Below are positions 1-8,486 of a DNA stretch of 55,866 bases, piece after piece (the stretch's first letter is position 1; every line of letters begins with the position of its first letter). Under the pieces are notes generated by a model that had not been told where the DNA came from, did no database searches, and saw only the letters and a program-made list of their open reading frames with translations. The DNA is from Archangium sp. (GTDB taxonomy: Bacteria > Myxococcota > Myxococcia > Myxococcales > Myxococcaceae): assembly GCA_030695565.1 (NCBI GenBank), contig JAUYRZ010000050.1:1-55866 (forward strand), in the 5' to 3' direction. The translations under genes were made by a program, and so were the position numbers.

Positions 1-519
1 GCCGCCACCCGAGCCGCCGCCCGTCGCAACGCCGCCACCTGAGCCGCCGCCGGTGGAAACGCCGCCACCCGAGCCGCCGCCCGTCGCACCACCACCACCA
101 CCCGAGCCACCGCCGGTCACCGCGCCGCCACCCGAGCCGCCGCCGGTGGAGACCCCGCCACCTGACCCACCGCTGCCGCCACCGCTGGACCCGCCACTCC
201 CGCCGCCGCTGCCTCCCGTGACCTCGAGGCCGCCGAGGCAGGTGCAGTCGAAGCCGCACGACTGCCCGGCGCAGAGCGGATCGGCGCAGTCAGCGAGCGT
301 GTCGTTGTTGTCGTCGATATCGTTGTCGCAGCGTTCAGCCATGCCCCGGCACGCGGCGTCGCCGAAACACTTCGGGTCGAGGCAATCGACCTTGCCGTCT
401 CCGTTGTCGTCCGCCTTGTTGTTACAGGTCTCAGGTCCCAGCGGGCCGGGCGCAGGCGTCTTGGTGCCGCAGCCCGCTCCCAAAAGCGCGAGGACGAGGA
501 TCGAAAGGCGACACGACAT
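1..519 (-). CDS. Gly/Ser-rich Cys-module lipoprotein (3' end outside window)
   Basis: The ATG at 519 opens a protein with a lipoprotein signal peptide (MSCRLSILVLALLGAGC, lipobox LGAGC). Two Cys/Asp-rich modules follow, CNNKADDNGDGKVDCLDPKC and CDNDIDDNNDTLADCADPLC; their D-x-D/N-x-D spacing resembles EF-hand-like calcium loops. After them comes a long Gly/Ser/Thr low-complexity tail with repeats of GGGSGGG that runs off the window edge. Such lipoproteins are common in myxobacteria, and a surface-exposed, calcium-binding or spacer role is inferred. The Pro-rich reading on the other strand is the shadow of this repeat. No enzymatic domain is visible in the part present. Confidence 0.75.
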   Translation of the reverse strand, partial: MSCRLSILVLALLGAGCGTKTPAPGPLGPETCNNKADDNGDGKVDCLDPKCFGDAACRGMAERCDNDIDDNNDTLADCADPLCAGQSCGFDCTCLGGLEVTGGSGGGSGGSSGGGSGGSGGGVSTGGGSGGGAVTGGGSGGGGGATGGGSGGGVSTGGGSGGGVATGGGSGGG

Positions 520-572
520 GGAGAGTCCTCAGCGAGCGGCCAACGGCCGCCCACGCTACCACACGGACTCGG

Positions 573-1538
573 CTATTCCTCCGCTTCGGCCGCCGGAGCG
601 CCGCCCATCTTCGCGAGATCGTCCTTGTTCACCTTGGAGGGATCGATCTTCCTGGTCGCGTCGATCATCTTCTGGATCGTCTCGTCGAACTCGAACTCGC
701 CGTCCTTCTTGAACCGGAGGAAGTTCACGCGGGCGACCACGTAGTTCTTCAAGTAGGGCGACTGCAGGCCCCTGGCCTTGAGCGCCTCGACCACGCGCAC
801 CACTTCGTCATCCCACTTCAGCAAATGGTCGGCGCGCGCTTCACGCGAGGCCAACGCTTCGTCGACCGGCTCGTCGAGGAAGCCCTCGAGGCGTTTGACC
901 ACCGAGGTGTACGCACCCGCGGAGAACCGGGGCCGCTTCTCGTACGCCGCGCCGAAGGTGATGAAGTGCGGCTCTTCGAAGAAGCCGATGTAGTCGCTCT
1001 CGTTGCCCGCTTTCGCGCCGACCAGCCCGCGCAACATGCGGATCACCTCGAGCGAACGCTCCTTCAGGTTGTGCGCCTTCTCGGTGTTGAGCGCGAGGAT
1101 CTGAAAGGCCACGTCTTCTTCGGGGATCACCAGGGCCACGATCGACTTGAGGCCGAGCAGTTTGGCCGCGCCCAGGCGGTGGTTGCCGTTCGGAGTCCAG
1201 TACTGGCCGTCTTTTCTCACCGCGATGATGGGGTCGAGGAACCGGCCCACGCGCTCCATCGCGTTGGCGAGCTTCTTCACGTGCGCCTCGCTCCGATCGC
1301 GCTGGTAGGGCGTGGGCTCGACCTTGTCGATCGGCAACGCTGCGATCACCACGTGTTTGCCGCCGAGCGGCTCCTTGTAGCTGCCGACGATGGTGCCGCC
1401 GTCACTCTCGATCAGCCTGGCCAGCTCGAGGCCGTCGAGAGATGCCGACATCTCCTTCGCGCCCAGGCCCTTGCTCTTCGCTTCGACCTTCTTCCTGCGC
1501 GCAGCCTTCGGCTTCTTGACGATCTTCTTCGCGGCCAT
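573..1538 (-). CDS. ParB/sulfiredoxin-fold nuclease-like protein
   Basis: This 321-residue protein starts with a Lys/Arg-rich tail (about residues 1-25), followed by a ParB N-terminal-like domain: the PxPYQRD strand near residue 75, then DPIIAVRKDGQYWTPNGNHRLGAAK, where NGNHR replaces the usual GERRxRA. No parA lies nearby and no ParB helix-turn-helix is obvious, so a chromosome-partition role is unlikely. The fold is also used by nucleases, sulfiredoxin and CTP-binding regulators. It starts 6 bp after pmbA and probably shares its transcript. The basic tail suggests DNA or RNA contact (inference). Confidence 0.75.
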   Translation of the reverse strand: MAAKKIVKKPKAARRKKVEAKSKGLGAKEMSASLDGLELARLIESDGGTIVGSYKEPLGGKHVVIAALPIDKVEPTPYQRDRSEAHVKKLANAMERVGRFLDPIIAVRKDGQYWTPNGNHRLGAAKLLGLKSIVALVIPEEDVAFQILALNTEKAHNLKERSLEVIRMLRGLVGAKAGNESDYIGFFEEPHFITFGAAYEKRPRFSAGAYTSVVKRLEGFLDEPVDEALASREARADHLLKWDDEVVRVVEALKARGLQSPYLKNYVVARVNFLRFKKDGEFEFDETIQKMIDATRKIDPSKVNKDDLAKMGGAPAAEAEE

Positions 1539-1544
1539 GTGTGG

Positions 1545-2891
1545 TCACTCCCCCGAGACGGTCAGCTCTTTGAAGCGGATGGTCGATGCGCCGGTCGAGC
1601 CGTGGAAGGTGAGATCGTTTCCGATGGCGTCGAGCTGCATCAGCATGTCGTTCAGGTTGCCGGCCACGGTGACTTCCTGCACCGGGCGGGTGAGCTCACC
1701 GTTCTCGATCCACAACCCGTTCGCGCCGCGCGAGTACTCGCCGGTGACGGTGTTCGCGCCGTGGCCGAGCATGGCGGTGACGTAGAACCCGTTGGGGATC
1801 TCCTTGATGATCTGCTCCGGCGTCTTCGTGCCGGGCTCGAGCACCAGGTTGTTCGCGCCGATCGACGGGAGCGAGCGGTACCCGCGTGACGCGTTGCCGG
1901 TCGTCTTGGTCTTCGCCTTCCTGGCCGTGAAGGCGTCGTACAGGAACGCCTTGAGTACGCCGCCCTCCACCAGGCTGGTTCGGCGCGTCGGCACGCCTTC
2001 GCCGTCGAAGGGCGAGGTGGCCAGGCCCCGCTTGCGCAAACCGTCGTCGGTGATGGTCACGTGCGCCGGGGCGATCTTCTTTCCCAGCTTCTCAGCGAGG
2101 AACGACGACTTCTTGAACACCGCGTCGCCGTTCGCCGCGCCCGCGATGCTCGAGATGAAGCCCGCCGCCATCGTCGGGTCGAGCACGATGGCGCACTTCT
2201 GCGACTTCACCTTCTTCGCGCCGAGCAGCCGCACCGCGCGCTCTGCCGCCTTCTTCGCCACGCTCTCGGGGCTGGCGAGATCTTCGAAGAACCGCTTCGC
2301 GTCGTACCAATACGAGGTCTGCAGGCTGCCGTTCTCGGACGCGACCGGCGACGCGTAGAGATACACGCTGGTGCCCTGGTAGCTGCCGCTCATGCCGGCG
2401 CTCGTGGCGAGGTACACCTCGCTGACCGACTCGCCCGCGCCCACCGAATCCATCGCGGTGATGCGGGGGTCGAAGGCCTTGATCACCTTCTCCATCTCGA
2501 TCGCCGCCTTGATCTTCCAGTCGGGCGGCAGGTTCGCGACCTTCTCGTCGAACAGCTCCCCCACGTCGGGGTATTTGCGGAGCGCATCCTTGTCAGGAAG
2601 ACCGTTGAGCGGGTTGGGCGCCGACATCTCGGCCAGCGCGATGGCGCGGTCGATCAACGTGTCGAGCCCGGTCTGGTCGAAGTCGCTCGTCCACACGAAG
2701 CCGAGGCGGTTTTTTACGAACACCCGAATGCCCACGCCCTTGCTGGTGGCCTGGGTGAGATCTTCGATCTCTCCGTCGCGCACCCGAACGTCGGCCGAGC
2801 GGCCCACCTGCAAGAACGCTTCGGCCTGGTTGGCGCCACGCTTGAGCGCTCGCTGCATGATCTTCTTTGCCAGCGCTTCGTAGCCGCTCAT
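1545..2891 (-). CDS. pmbA: TldE/PmbA subunit of the TldD-TldE metalloprotease
   Basis: A 448-residue protein of the TldD/PmbA family. It is the partner lacking the zinc HExxxH motif, while keeping family features such as VRDGEIEDLTQATSKGVGIRVF near the N-terminus and the C-terminal GHGANTVTGEYSRGANGLWIENGE segment. TldD and TldE form a cytoplasmic protease that degrades unfolded peptides and in some bacteria matures modified peptides or removes CcdA antitoxin. Its start overlaps the tldD stop by four bases (ATGA), indicating translational coupling and matched subunit levels. Family assignment is secure; the substrate is unknown. Confidence 0.93.
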   Translation of the reverse strand: MSGYEALAKKIMQRALKRGANQAEAFLQVGRSADVRVRDGEIEDLTQATSKGVGIRVFVKNRLGFVWTSDFDQTGLDTLIDRAIALAEMSAPNPLNGLPDKDALRKYPDVGELFDEKVANLPPDWKIKAAIEMEKVIKAFDPRITAMDSVGAGESVSEVYLATSAGMSGSYQGTSVYLYASPVASENGSLQTSYWYDAKRFFEDLASPESVAKKAAERAVRLLGAKKVKSQKCAIVLDPTMAAGFISSIAGAANGDAVFKKSSFLAEKLGKKIAPAHVTITDDGLRKRGLATSPFDGEGVPTRRTSLVEGGVLKAFLYDAFTARKAKTKTTGNASRGYRSLPSIGANNLVLEPGTKTPEQIIKEIPNGFYVTAMLGHGANTVTGEYSRGANGLWIENGELTRPVQEVTVAGNLNDMLMQLDAIGNDLTFHGSTGASTIRFKELTVSGE

Positions 2892-4348
2892 CGTGCACCC
2901 ACCTTGGTTCCGCCCACCGTCATGTTGTCGATGCGCAACGTCGGCAGACCCACGCCGACCGGCACGCTCTGACCGTCCTTGCCGCAGGTGCCCATGCCCG
3001 GGTCAGGTCTGGGATCGTTGCCGACCTTGCTCACGTTCTTGAGCGCCTCGGGCCCCACGCCGATCAACGTCACGCCCTTGAGCGGCCGCCCCAGCTTGCC
3101 CTTCTTGATCTCGTAGGCCTCGCTGACCTCGAACACGAAGTTGCCGTTGGTGATGTCCACCTGGCCGCCGCCGAAGTTCGCGCAGTAGACGCCCTTGTCG
3201 ACCGAAAGGAGGATGTCTTCGGGCGTGTCTTCGCCGGGCGCGAGGTAGGTGTTGGTCATGCGCGGCATCGGCAGGTGCTTGAACGACTCGCGCCGCCCGC
3301 TGCCCGTCGTCTGCTGGCCCATCAACTTCGCGTTGAGCGAATCGTACATGTAGCCCTTCAGCTCGCCGCGCTCGATGAGCACCTTGAACTGGGCCGCGTT
3401 GCCCTCGTCGTCGACGTTGAGCGAGCCGCGCGCGTTGGCCATGGTGCCGTCGTCGATCACCGTCACCAGATCGCTGGCGACCTTCTGGCCGAGCTTGCCG
3501 GCGAACAGTGAAGTGCCTTTGCGGATGAAGTCGGCCTCCAGCCCGTGCCCGACCGCTTCGTGGAGCAGAATGCCGCTCCAACCCGGCGCGAGCACCACCG
3601 TCTGCTGGCCCGCTTCGGCGTCGGCTGCGCCCAGCCCGGCGATCGCCTGGCGGGCCGCTTCACGGGCCACGAACTCAGGGGTGAAGGTGTCGAAGTGTTT
3701 GAACGAGACGCGCCCGCCACCACCGTACGAGCCGGTGCGGCGTTCGCCCTTCTTGCCCTCGGCCACCACCATCGTGGAGATGCGGCAGAGATCCTGAATG
3801 TCTTCCGCCAGCCGCCCCACGGTGTTCGCCACCAGCACACGTTTGGTCGAGTCGGCCCAGCTGCACATCACCTGCTTGATGCGCTTGTCGTAGGCCCGCG
3901 CCGCCTTGTTCGCGCGCACCACCAGGTCACGCTTCAGGGCCACGTCGATGTCGGCCAGGTGGTTGTCGAGCCGGTAGAAGGTGGGCAGCGGGGTGCGTGC
4001 CACGGGGAACGATTTTTCGCTGCCACCACCGTGCGCGATGAAGGCCGCAGTGCGCGCCGCGCGGAAGAGCGCCTCTTCGTCGAGATCGTCGGAGTACGCG
4101 TAGCCGACCTTCGCGCCCGAGATGACCCGCATGCCCACACCCTGCGAGAGGCCGTTCTGCGCGCTCTTCACCTTGTCTTCTTCGAGGGTGACCGCGGTGA
4201 ACTCGTTTCGCTCGACGTAGATCTCCGCGAAGTCGGCGCCCCGTTCCATGCCCGCGGAGAGCAGGCGTTCACACAGCTGAACGGGGAGTAAGGGCTGGTA
4301 ACCAGTCGGTACCGGAGCCCGCTTCGGGGCAGTCGAAGTGCGAGACAT
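2888..4348 (-). CDS. tldD: TldD zinc metalloprotease subunit
   Basis: This 486-residue protein carries the TldD zinc signature HEAVGHGLEADF (HExxxH) in the middle of the chain and the conserved GxCGKDGQxVPVGVG segment near the C-terminus. It is the catalytic partner of PmbA/TldE encoded next. Length fits the family. It is first in a leftward operon tldD-pmbA-parB-like and is divergent from the FHA gene at 4405, so the 56 bp between them must hold both promoters. No operator was recognised. Confidence 0.95.
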   Translation of the reverse strand: MSRTSTAPKRAPVPTGYQPLLPVQLCERLLSAGMERGADFAEIYVERNEFTAVTLEEDKVKSAQNGLSQGVGMRVISGAKVGYAYSDDLDEEALFRAARTAAFIAHGGGSEKSFPVARTPLPTFYRLDNHLADIDVALKRDLVVRANKAARAYDKRIKQVMCSWADSTKRVLVANTVGRLAEDIQDLCRISTMVVAEGKKGERRTGSYGGGGRVSFKHFDTFTPEFVAREAARQAIAGLGAADAEAGQQTVVLAPGWSGILLHEAVGHGLEADFIRKGTSLFAGKLGQKVASDLVTVIDDGTMANARGSLNVDDEGNAAQFKVLIERGELKGYMYDSLNAKLMGQQTTGSGRRESFKHLPMPRMTNTYLAPGEDTPEDILLSVDKGVYCANFGGGQVDITNGNFVFEVSEAYEIKKGKLGRPLKGVTLIGVGPEALKNVSKVGNDPRPDPGMGTCGKDGQSVPVGVGLPTLRIDNMTVGGTKVGAR

Positions 4349-4404
4349 GGCGCGAACACTAACAACGCGCCACGGCTCGTCCTGCTAGAGTTTTCCTCAC
4401 GTTC

Positions 4405-6630
4405 ATGGCCCCTCCCCGGAAAAGTGTTTCGCGCGGAAATGGCGATCTCGAGAACGATCCCGAGCGGGAGAACCGTACGCAGGCGCGCGCGGCCAACCCG
4501 GTCGTCGAGGATCCCGAGGTCAACAACTCCACCCAGGCCCGGGCGCCCAACCCGCTGGCGAAGCAGAAGATCCGCGCGAAAGACCCCGAGCAGAACAACA
4601 AGACCCAGGCCCGCGCCAAGGCGCCTCCGGTCTCGGAAGACGAAGGCTCGTACCGCACCGGCCAGAACTACCAGGCCGCCGAAGATGAAGAAGAGGGGCT
4701 CGCCGGCGACATGAGCCTCGACGGTGATGGCCTCGAGGCCCTCGACCCGGAGTTGGGCTCGCGCACCAAGGCCCTCCCGGCGCTCGAGACGGAGACCCCG
4801 GCTGGCGGCGGCAGTGACGAGGAAGAAGGCGCCGACGACGAGAACGCCACCCGCGCCGGCCCACCGCTCAAGCTGGAGATCATCGCGGGCCCCGATGCGG
4901 GCAAGAAGAAGAAGTTCAAAGGCGTGCGCATGGTCATCGGGCGAACGCCCGGCGTCGACCTGCTCCTGACCGATCAATCCGTCTCGCGCCGCCACGTCGA
5001 GCTCATCTACGGCGACGACGGCGTGCTGATGAAAGACTGCGGGTCCGGCAACGGCACCAAGGTCAACGGCGTCAAGGTCGCCGAGAAGATGCTCGAACAC
5101 GGCGACGAGATCGCCATCGGCAAGACCCGGATCCGCTTCGTCGACGAGCTGGCTGCCTTCAAGAAGGCCCGCGAAGAGAACGAGAAGAAGGAAGAAGAGA
5201 AGAAAGCCGCTGCTGCCGAGAAGAAGGCCTCGGGCGAGAAGAAGGCGGTCTCCGCCGCCGAGGGCGAAGAGGCCGCGGCCGAGGGTGAAGCGGCGGAAGG
5301 CGAAGAGCTGGCCAAACCCGAGAAGAAGCCCGGTGGCCGCGTTCGCCCCGTGCGCACCTCGCGTTCGGCCGGTGGGGATGGTGGTTTCGCCGCCAAGTTC
5401 AAGGCGCTCCCGCCCCCCATGCGCTACGGCATCGTGGCGTTGGTGGCGGTGGTGCTGCTGATTCTCATCGGCGGCATCGCGCTGCGGCCGCCGCCGCCCG
5501 CGCCGGTCGATCCCGCCAAGGCGATCGCCGACTCGAAGATGCAGGACGCGCGCAACGCCGCCCGTGATGGCGACTACGAGCGGGTCGTGAGCCTGGTCAA
5601 CGAAGCCGAGAAGCTTCAGCCGGGCATCGACAAGACCCGGCTCGCAGCGCAGGCCAAAGAAGAGCTGACCTTCATGAACGGCCTCGAGGCGGCGAAGAAG
5701 GCCATCGAAGAGAAACGTTTCGAAGACGCGAAGAAGGCCCTCGAGAAGACCGGCAAGGGCAGCGTGAAGAGCGAAGAGGCCAAGCTCAAGGTGAGCGCGG
5801 CGCTCGACGACGCAGAGATCGCCTACAAGCTCGAGAAGATCGACGAGTTCATCGCGGCGGGTGAAGTCGAGGCCGCGAAGGATCTGGTGCGAGGCCTGCC
5901 CGTGGAAAAACAGGGCCCGCCCGCCGAGGCCATCGCCGCCTTCGAGCGCCAACTGGAGGAGCAGAAGCTGCTCGACGCCAAAGATTCAGCCGCGGCCGCC
6001 CGCAACGCCGCTGCCGCTGCCAAGGCGCGCCGCGAGCAGGACATGAACGAGGCGATGGTGGTGGTGGAGCGCAAGTTCGGCGGCGGCGAGTGGGATCGCG
6101 CGGCCAGCGAGTGCGCCCGGGTGATGGACTCCTTCGCCAACGACAAGGAGATCTACCAGCGCGCCAAGAAGCTCCAGGGGCTCCTTCCCAACTTCGGCCG
6201 CAACTACGACGAGGGCATGAAGAAGTTCCGCCAGGGCTCGCTGGCCCAGGCCGCCAAGCCGCTGCGCGTCGCCTACGGGCTCTACGGTCAGATGAACCTG
6301 CGCGCGAACAAGTACGGCCAGGAGCTGGAGGACAAGATCGGCGCCGCCGCCATCGTGGCCGGCAAAGAAGCGCTGCTGCGCGACGATCTGGTCACCGCGT
6401 GGCAGATGTTCAAAGACGCCTCGAAGTTCGATCCCAACGACGCCAAGGCGCGCGCCGGGCTCGATGACGTGCAAGGCAAGGCCGACGATCTCTTCCAGTC
6501 GGCGTACATGATCAAAGACCGCGACCCGCGCGACGCCATCCGCAAGTTCAAGATCGTGGTGCAGGTGACCGACGCCGGCTCCACCGTGCACGAGAAGGCC
6601 AAGAACCAGCTCGCCGCCATGGCGCCCTGA
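4405..6630 (+). CDS. FHA domain / transmembrane / TPR-like protein with N-terminal TQARA repeats
   Basis: 741 residues. Residues 1-75 contain three copies of an N-[R/S/K]-TQARA motif (NRTQARA, NSTQARA, NKTQARA). An acidic stretch follows, then an FHA domain at about 155-250 with canonical IGR, SVSRRH and GNGT-NG phosphothreonine-binding motifs. A Lys/Glu/Ala-rich linker leads to one membrane helix near 340-362 (YGIVALVAVVLLILIGGIAL), then a C-terminal half of TPR-like helices. The FHA should be cytoplasmic and the TPR part periplasmic. The topology recalls Myxococcus GltG (FHA-TM-periplasmic), but no TonB-like end is seen. The next two genes are closely spaced and probably co-transcribed. Confidence 0.85.
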   Translation: MAPPRKSVSRGNGDLENDPERENRTQARAANPVVEDPEVNNSTQARAPNPLAKQKIRAKDPEQNNKTQARAKAPPVSEDEGSYRTGQNYQAAEDEEEGLAGDMSLDGDGLEALDPELGSRTKALPALETETPAGGGSDEEEGADDENATRAGPPLKLEIIAGPDAGKKKKFKGVRMVIGRTPGVDLLLTDQSVSRRHVELIYGDDGVLMKDCGSGNGTKVNGVKVAEKMLEHGDEIAIGKTRIRFVDELAAFKKAREENEKKEEEKKAAAAEKKASGEKKAVSAAEGEEAAAEGEAAEGEELAKPEKKPGGRVRPVRTSRSAGGDGGFAAKFKALPPPMRYGIVALVAVVLLILIGGIALRPPPPAPVDPAKAIADSKMQDARNAARDGDYERVVSLVNEAEKLQPGIDKTRLAAQAKEELTFMNGLEAAKKAIEEKRFEDAKKALEKTGKGSVKSEEAKLKVSAALDDAEIAYKLEKIDEFIAAGEVEAAKDLVRGLPVEKQGPPAEAIAAFERQLEEQKLLDAKDSAAAARNAAAAAKARREQDMNEAMVVVERKFGGGEWDRAASECARVMDSFANDKEIYQRAKKLQGLLPNFGRNYDEGMKKFRQGSLAQAAKPLRVAYGLYGQMNLRANKYGQELEDKIGAAAIVAGKEALLRDDLVTAWQMFKDASKFDPNDAKARAGLDDVQGKADDLFQSAYMIKDRDPRDAIRKFKIVVQVTDAGSTVHEKAKNQLAAMAP

Positions 6631-6653
6631 CGTTCCACTGAAGGTCACCCACC

Positions 6654-7976
6654 ATGAGTCAATCGCTTCGAGACCTGGGGTTGGATTTCGTCGAAGACCA
6701 GAAGTGGGAGCGAGCCCTGGGCGTGTTCGCCGAAGCCGTACGCCGGCAGCCTTCCGATCACCGCGCCCGCATGCTCGCGGCCCGCTGCTACCAGAAGATG
6801 GGCGAGGCTGAACGCGCGGTGGCCGTGCTGCACGCGTGCGCCGAGGGCCTGCTCAAGCGCGACTACCTCTTGTCGGCCATCGCGGCGTGCCTGCAGGCGC
6901 TCCCCATGGCGCCGCGCGAGAGGCGCATTCGCGAGACGCTCACCCGCATTCACGCGCGTGCGGCGAGGGTGATCGGTGGCCGCGCCGGTGGGCCGCCTCC
7001 GTTGCCTCCGGAGAGCATGTACGACGGCAAGACCGAGCTCGACCTGATGACGCTGCAGGGGTCGGAGCTCTCGGACCAGGCGATCAGCGTGCTGGGCGCC
7101 GTCGACTCCAGCGCGACCAGCGATCCCGAAGCGCGCCCGCCGCTGCCGCTCTTCGCCGATCTCGAGCGCGATGCCTTCGTCGACCTGGTCGAGCTGCTCG
7201 ACTACCGCGAGCTGAAAGAGGGCGAGGTCATCTGCACCGAGGGCCAGACCACCGATCGCATCTTCGTGCTGGTGGCCGGCAAAGCCGAAGTGAGCCGCCA
7301 GGTGGAGGGCGAAGCGAAGACCCTCGCGTTCCTCGGTGGTGGTTCGATCTTCGGTGAGATCTCCATGCTCACGGGCGCCGCGCCCACCTCGACCATCACC
7401 GCGGTCAGCGCGTGTGATCTGCTCGAGATTCAGCGCGAGGATCTCAACCAGATCGCCCGCACCTATCCTTCGGTGCCCGCGGTGCTGGCCACCTTCGCGC
7501 AGCAGCGCATGGCGCGAAACCTGATCGCCACTTCACCGCTGTTCGCGATCATCCCCGAGGCCGATCGGCCCGAGCTGCTCACCCGCTTCGACTTCAAGGC
7601 GCTGGCGGCGGGCGAGAAGGCGATCAGCGAAGGCGCTCCAGTCACGGGCCTGGTGTTGGTGCTGGCCGGTGAATTGGTGGTGCAGAAAGAAGACGGGGAG
7701 GGCGGGTTGGTCAGCCTCTCGATTCTGCGTGAAGGCGACATCGCCGGTGAGATCGCGCTGATCAAGGGCCTGCGCGCCACGGCCACGGTGGCCGCCAGCC
7801 GCAAGACGGCCGTCGCCATTCTCGGGCGCGCCGCCTTCGAGGCGCTCATCAAGCAGCACCCGAAGATCCGCGAGTACCTCGACGGCCTGGGCGATCGCCG
7901 GCTCAAGATGATCGGCGAGGCCATGCGCCCGCTGGAGATCCTCGACGCCGACGAGCTCGTGGTGGAATCGACGTGA
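6654..7976 (+). CDS. TPR plus two cyclic-nucleotide-binding-fold domains
   Basis: 440 residues, cytoplasmic. The N-terminal 100 residues form TPR-like helices (DLGLDFVEDQKWERALGVFAEAV). Two cNMP-binding folds follow at about 165-280 and 300-415. Their phosphate-binding cassettes are GEISMLTGAAPTST and GEIALIKGLRATATV. Neither has Arg at the usual position (GE-x(8)-R-x-A): the first lacks it and the second has it one residue early, so cAMP or cGMP binding is uncertain. No helix-turn-helix or catalytic output is visible, which suggests a scaffold. It lies 23 bp after the FHA gene and overlaps the next start by four bases. Confidence 0.85.
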   Translation: MSQSLRDLGLDFVEDQKWERALGVFAEAVRRQPSDHRARMLAARCYQKMGEAERAVAVLHACAEGLLKRDYLLSAIAACLQALPMAPRERRIRETLTRIHARAARVIGGRAGGPPPLPPESMYDGKTELDLMTLQGSELSDQAISVLGAVDSSATSDPEARPPLPLFADLERDAFVDLVELLDYRELKEGEVICTEGQTTDRIFVLVAGKAEVSRQVEGEAKTLAFLGGGSIFGEISMLTGAAPTSTITAVSACDLLEIQREDLNQIARTYPSVPAVLATFAQQRMARNLIATSPLFAIIPEADRPELLTRFDFKALAAGEKAISEGAPVTGLVLVLAGELVVQKEDGEGGLVSLSILREGDIAGEIALIKGLRATATVAASRKTAVAILGRAAFEALIKQHPKIREYLDGLGDRRLKMIGEAMRPLEILDADELVVEST

Positions 7977-8407
7977 ACGGGCGGCAGCTCGCCGGCCCGC
8001 TGCTCGCCATTCTGGTCGCCGTGGGCGTCTACGCGCTCTGGCCGAAGGAGAAGGTCTCTCCAGAAGACGAGATCCGCGCGCTGGTGGCGCGGGTGGTGGG
8101 GCAGGCCGAGAAGCGTGATTCAGCCGGCGTGACCGAAGCGCTCTCCGACAGCTTTCGCGGAGGTGGCCTCTCGAAGCAGGAGGTCAGGCAGCTGGTACTG
8201 GGGCAGTTCTTCAAGGCAAAGCAGATCGTCGTGCTCAACCCGCTGTTGGAGGTGACGGTGAAGTCGCCCACCGAGGGCCGCTTCAAGGGCACCTTCTTGT
8301 TCGGGCGAGATGGCGCCGGGCCCGAAGCGAGCCGCTACACCATCGAAGCTGACGTGCTGAAGACCGGCGACGGCTGGCACATCATCGCCGCCACCTGGTC
8401 GAGGTAG
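7973..8407 (+). CDS. Small membrane-anchored protein, NTF2-like fold suspected
   Basis: 144 residues from a GTG start that overlaps the upstream stop (GTGA). One N-terminal membrane helix or uncleaved signal (LAGPLLAILVAVGVYALW) is followed by an alpha+beta domain resembling NTF2/SnoaL-like proteins: helices EDEIRALVARVVGQAEKRD, then strands ending TGDGWHIIAATWSR. The same build is seen in the lipoprotein at 10183-10656. No catalytic residues can be named. Coupling to the cNMP-fold gene suggests a shared envelope task (inference). Confidence 0.7.
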   Translation: MNGRQLAGPLLAILVAVGVYALWPKEKVSPEDEIRALVARVVGQAEKRDSAGVTEALSDSFRGGGLSKQEVRQLVLGQFFKAKQIVVLNPLLEVTVKSPTEGRFKGTFLFGRDGAGPEASRYTIEADVLKTGDGWHIIAATWSR

Positions 8408-8410
8408 CGC

Positions 8411-8452
8411 TCCCTCTCCTCGCGAGAGCGGGGAGAGGGTTGGGGTGAGGGG
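8411..8452. repeat. GC-rich palindromic repeat, copy 1
   Basis: Inverted repeat CCCTCTCC ... GGGGAGAGGG followed by the tail GGGGTGAGGGG. It lies between the convergent genes ending at 8407 and 8487, a position suited to a bidirectional stem-loop or terminator. It belongs to the family seen at 13941, 22543, 24736, 26457, 32104, 32596 and 49672. Confidence 0.75.
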
Positions 8453-8486
8453 CCCACTTCGACCACCAGCAGGGAGAGGTGAACAC

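Noticed and set aside
53-712. Pro-rich plus-strand frame PPPEPPPV
   Set aside because: It is the antisense reading of the Gly/Ser-rich lipoprotein and runs over the ParB-like gene.
825-1889. Long plus-strand frame
   Set aside because: Antisense to parB-like and pmbA; His/Arg/Val-rich composition typical of shadows of GC-rich genes.
4168-5952. Long minus-strand frame over tldD and the FHA gene
   Set aside because: The two strands carry well-supported genes; this frame has no domain or start signal.
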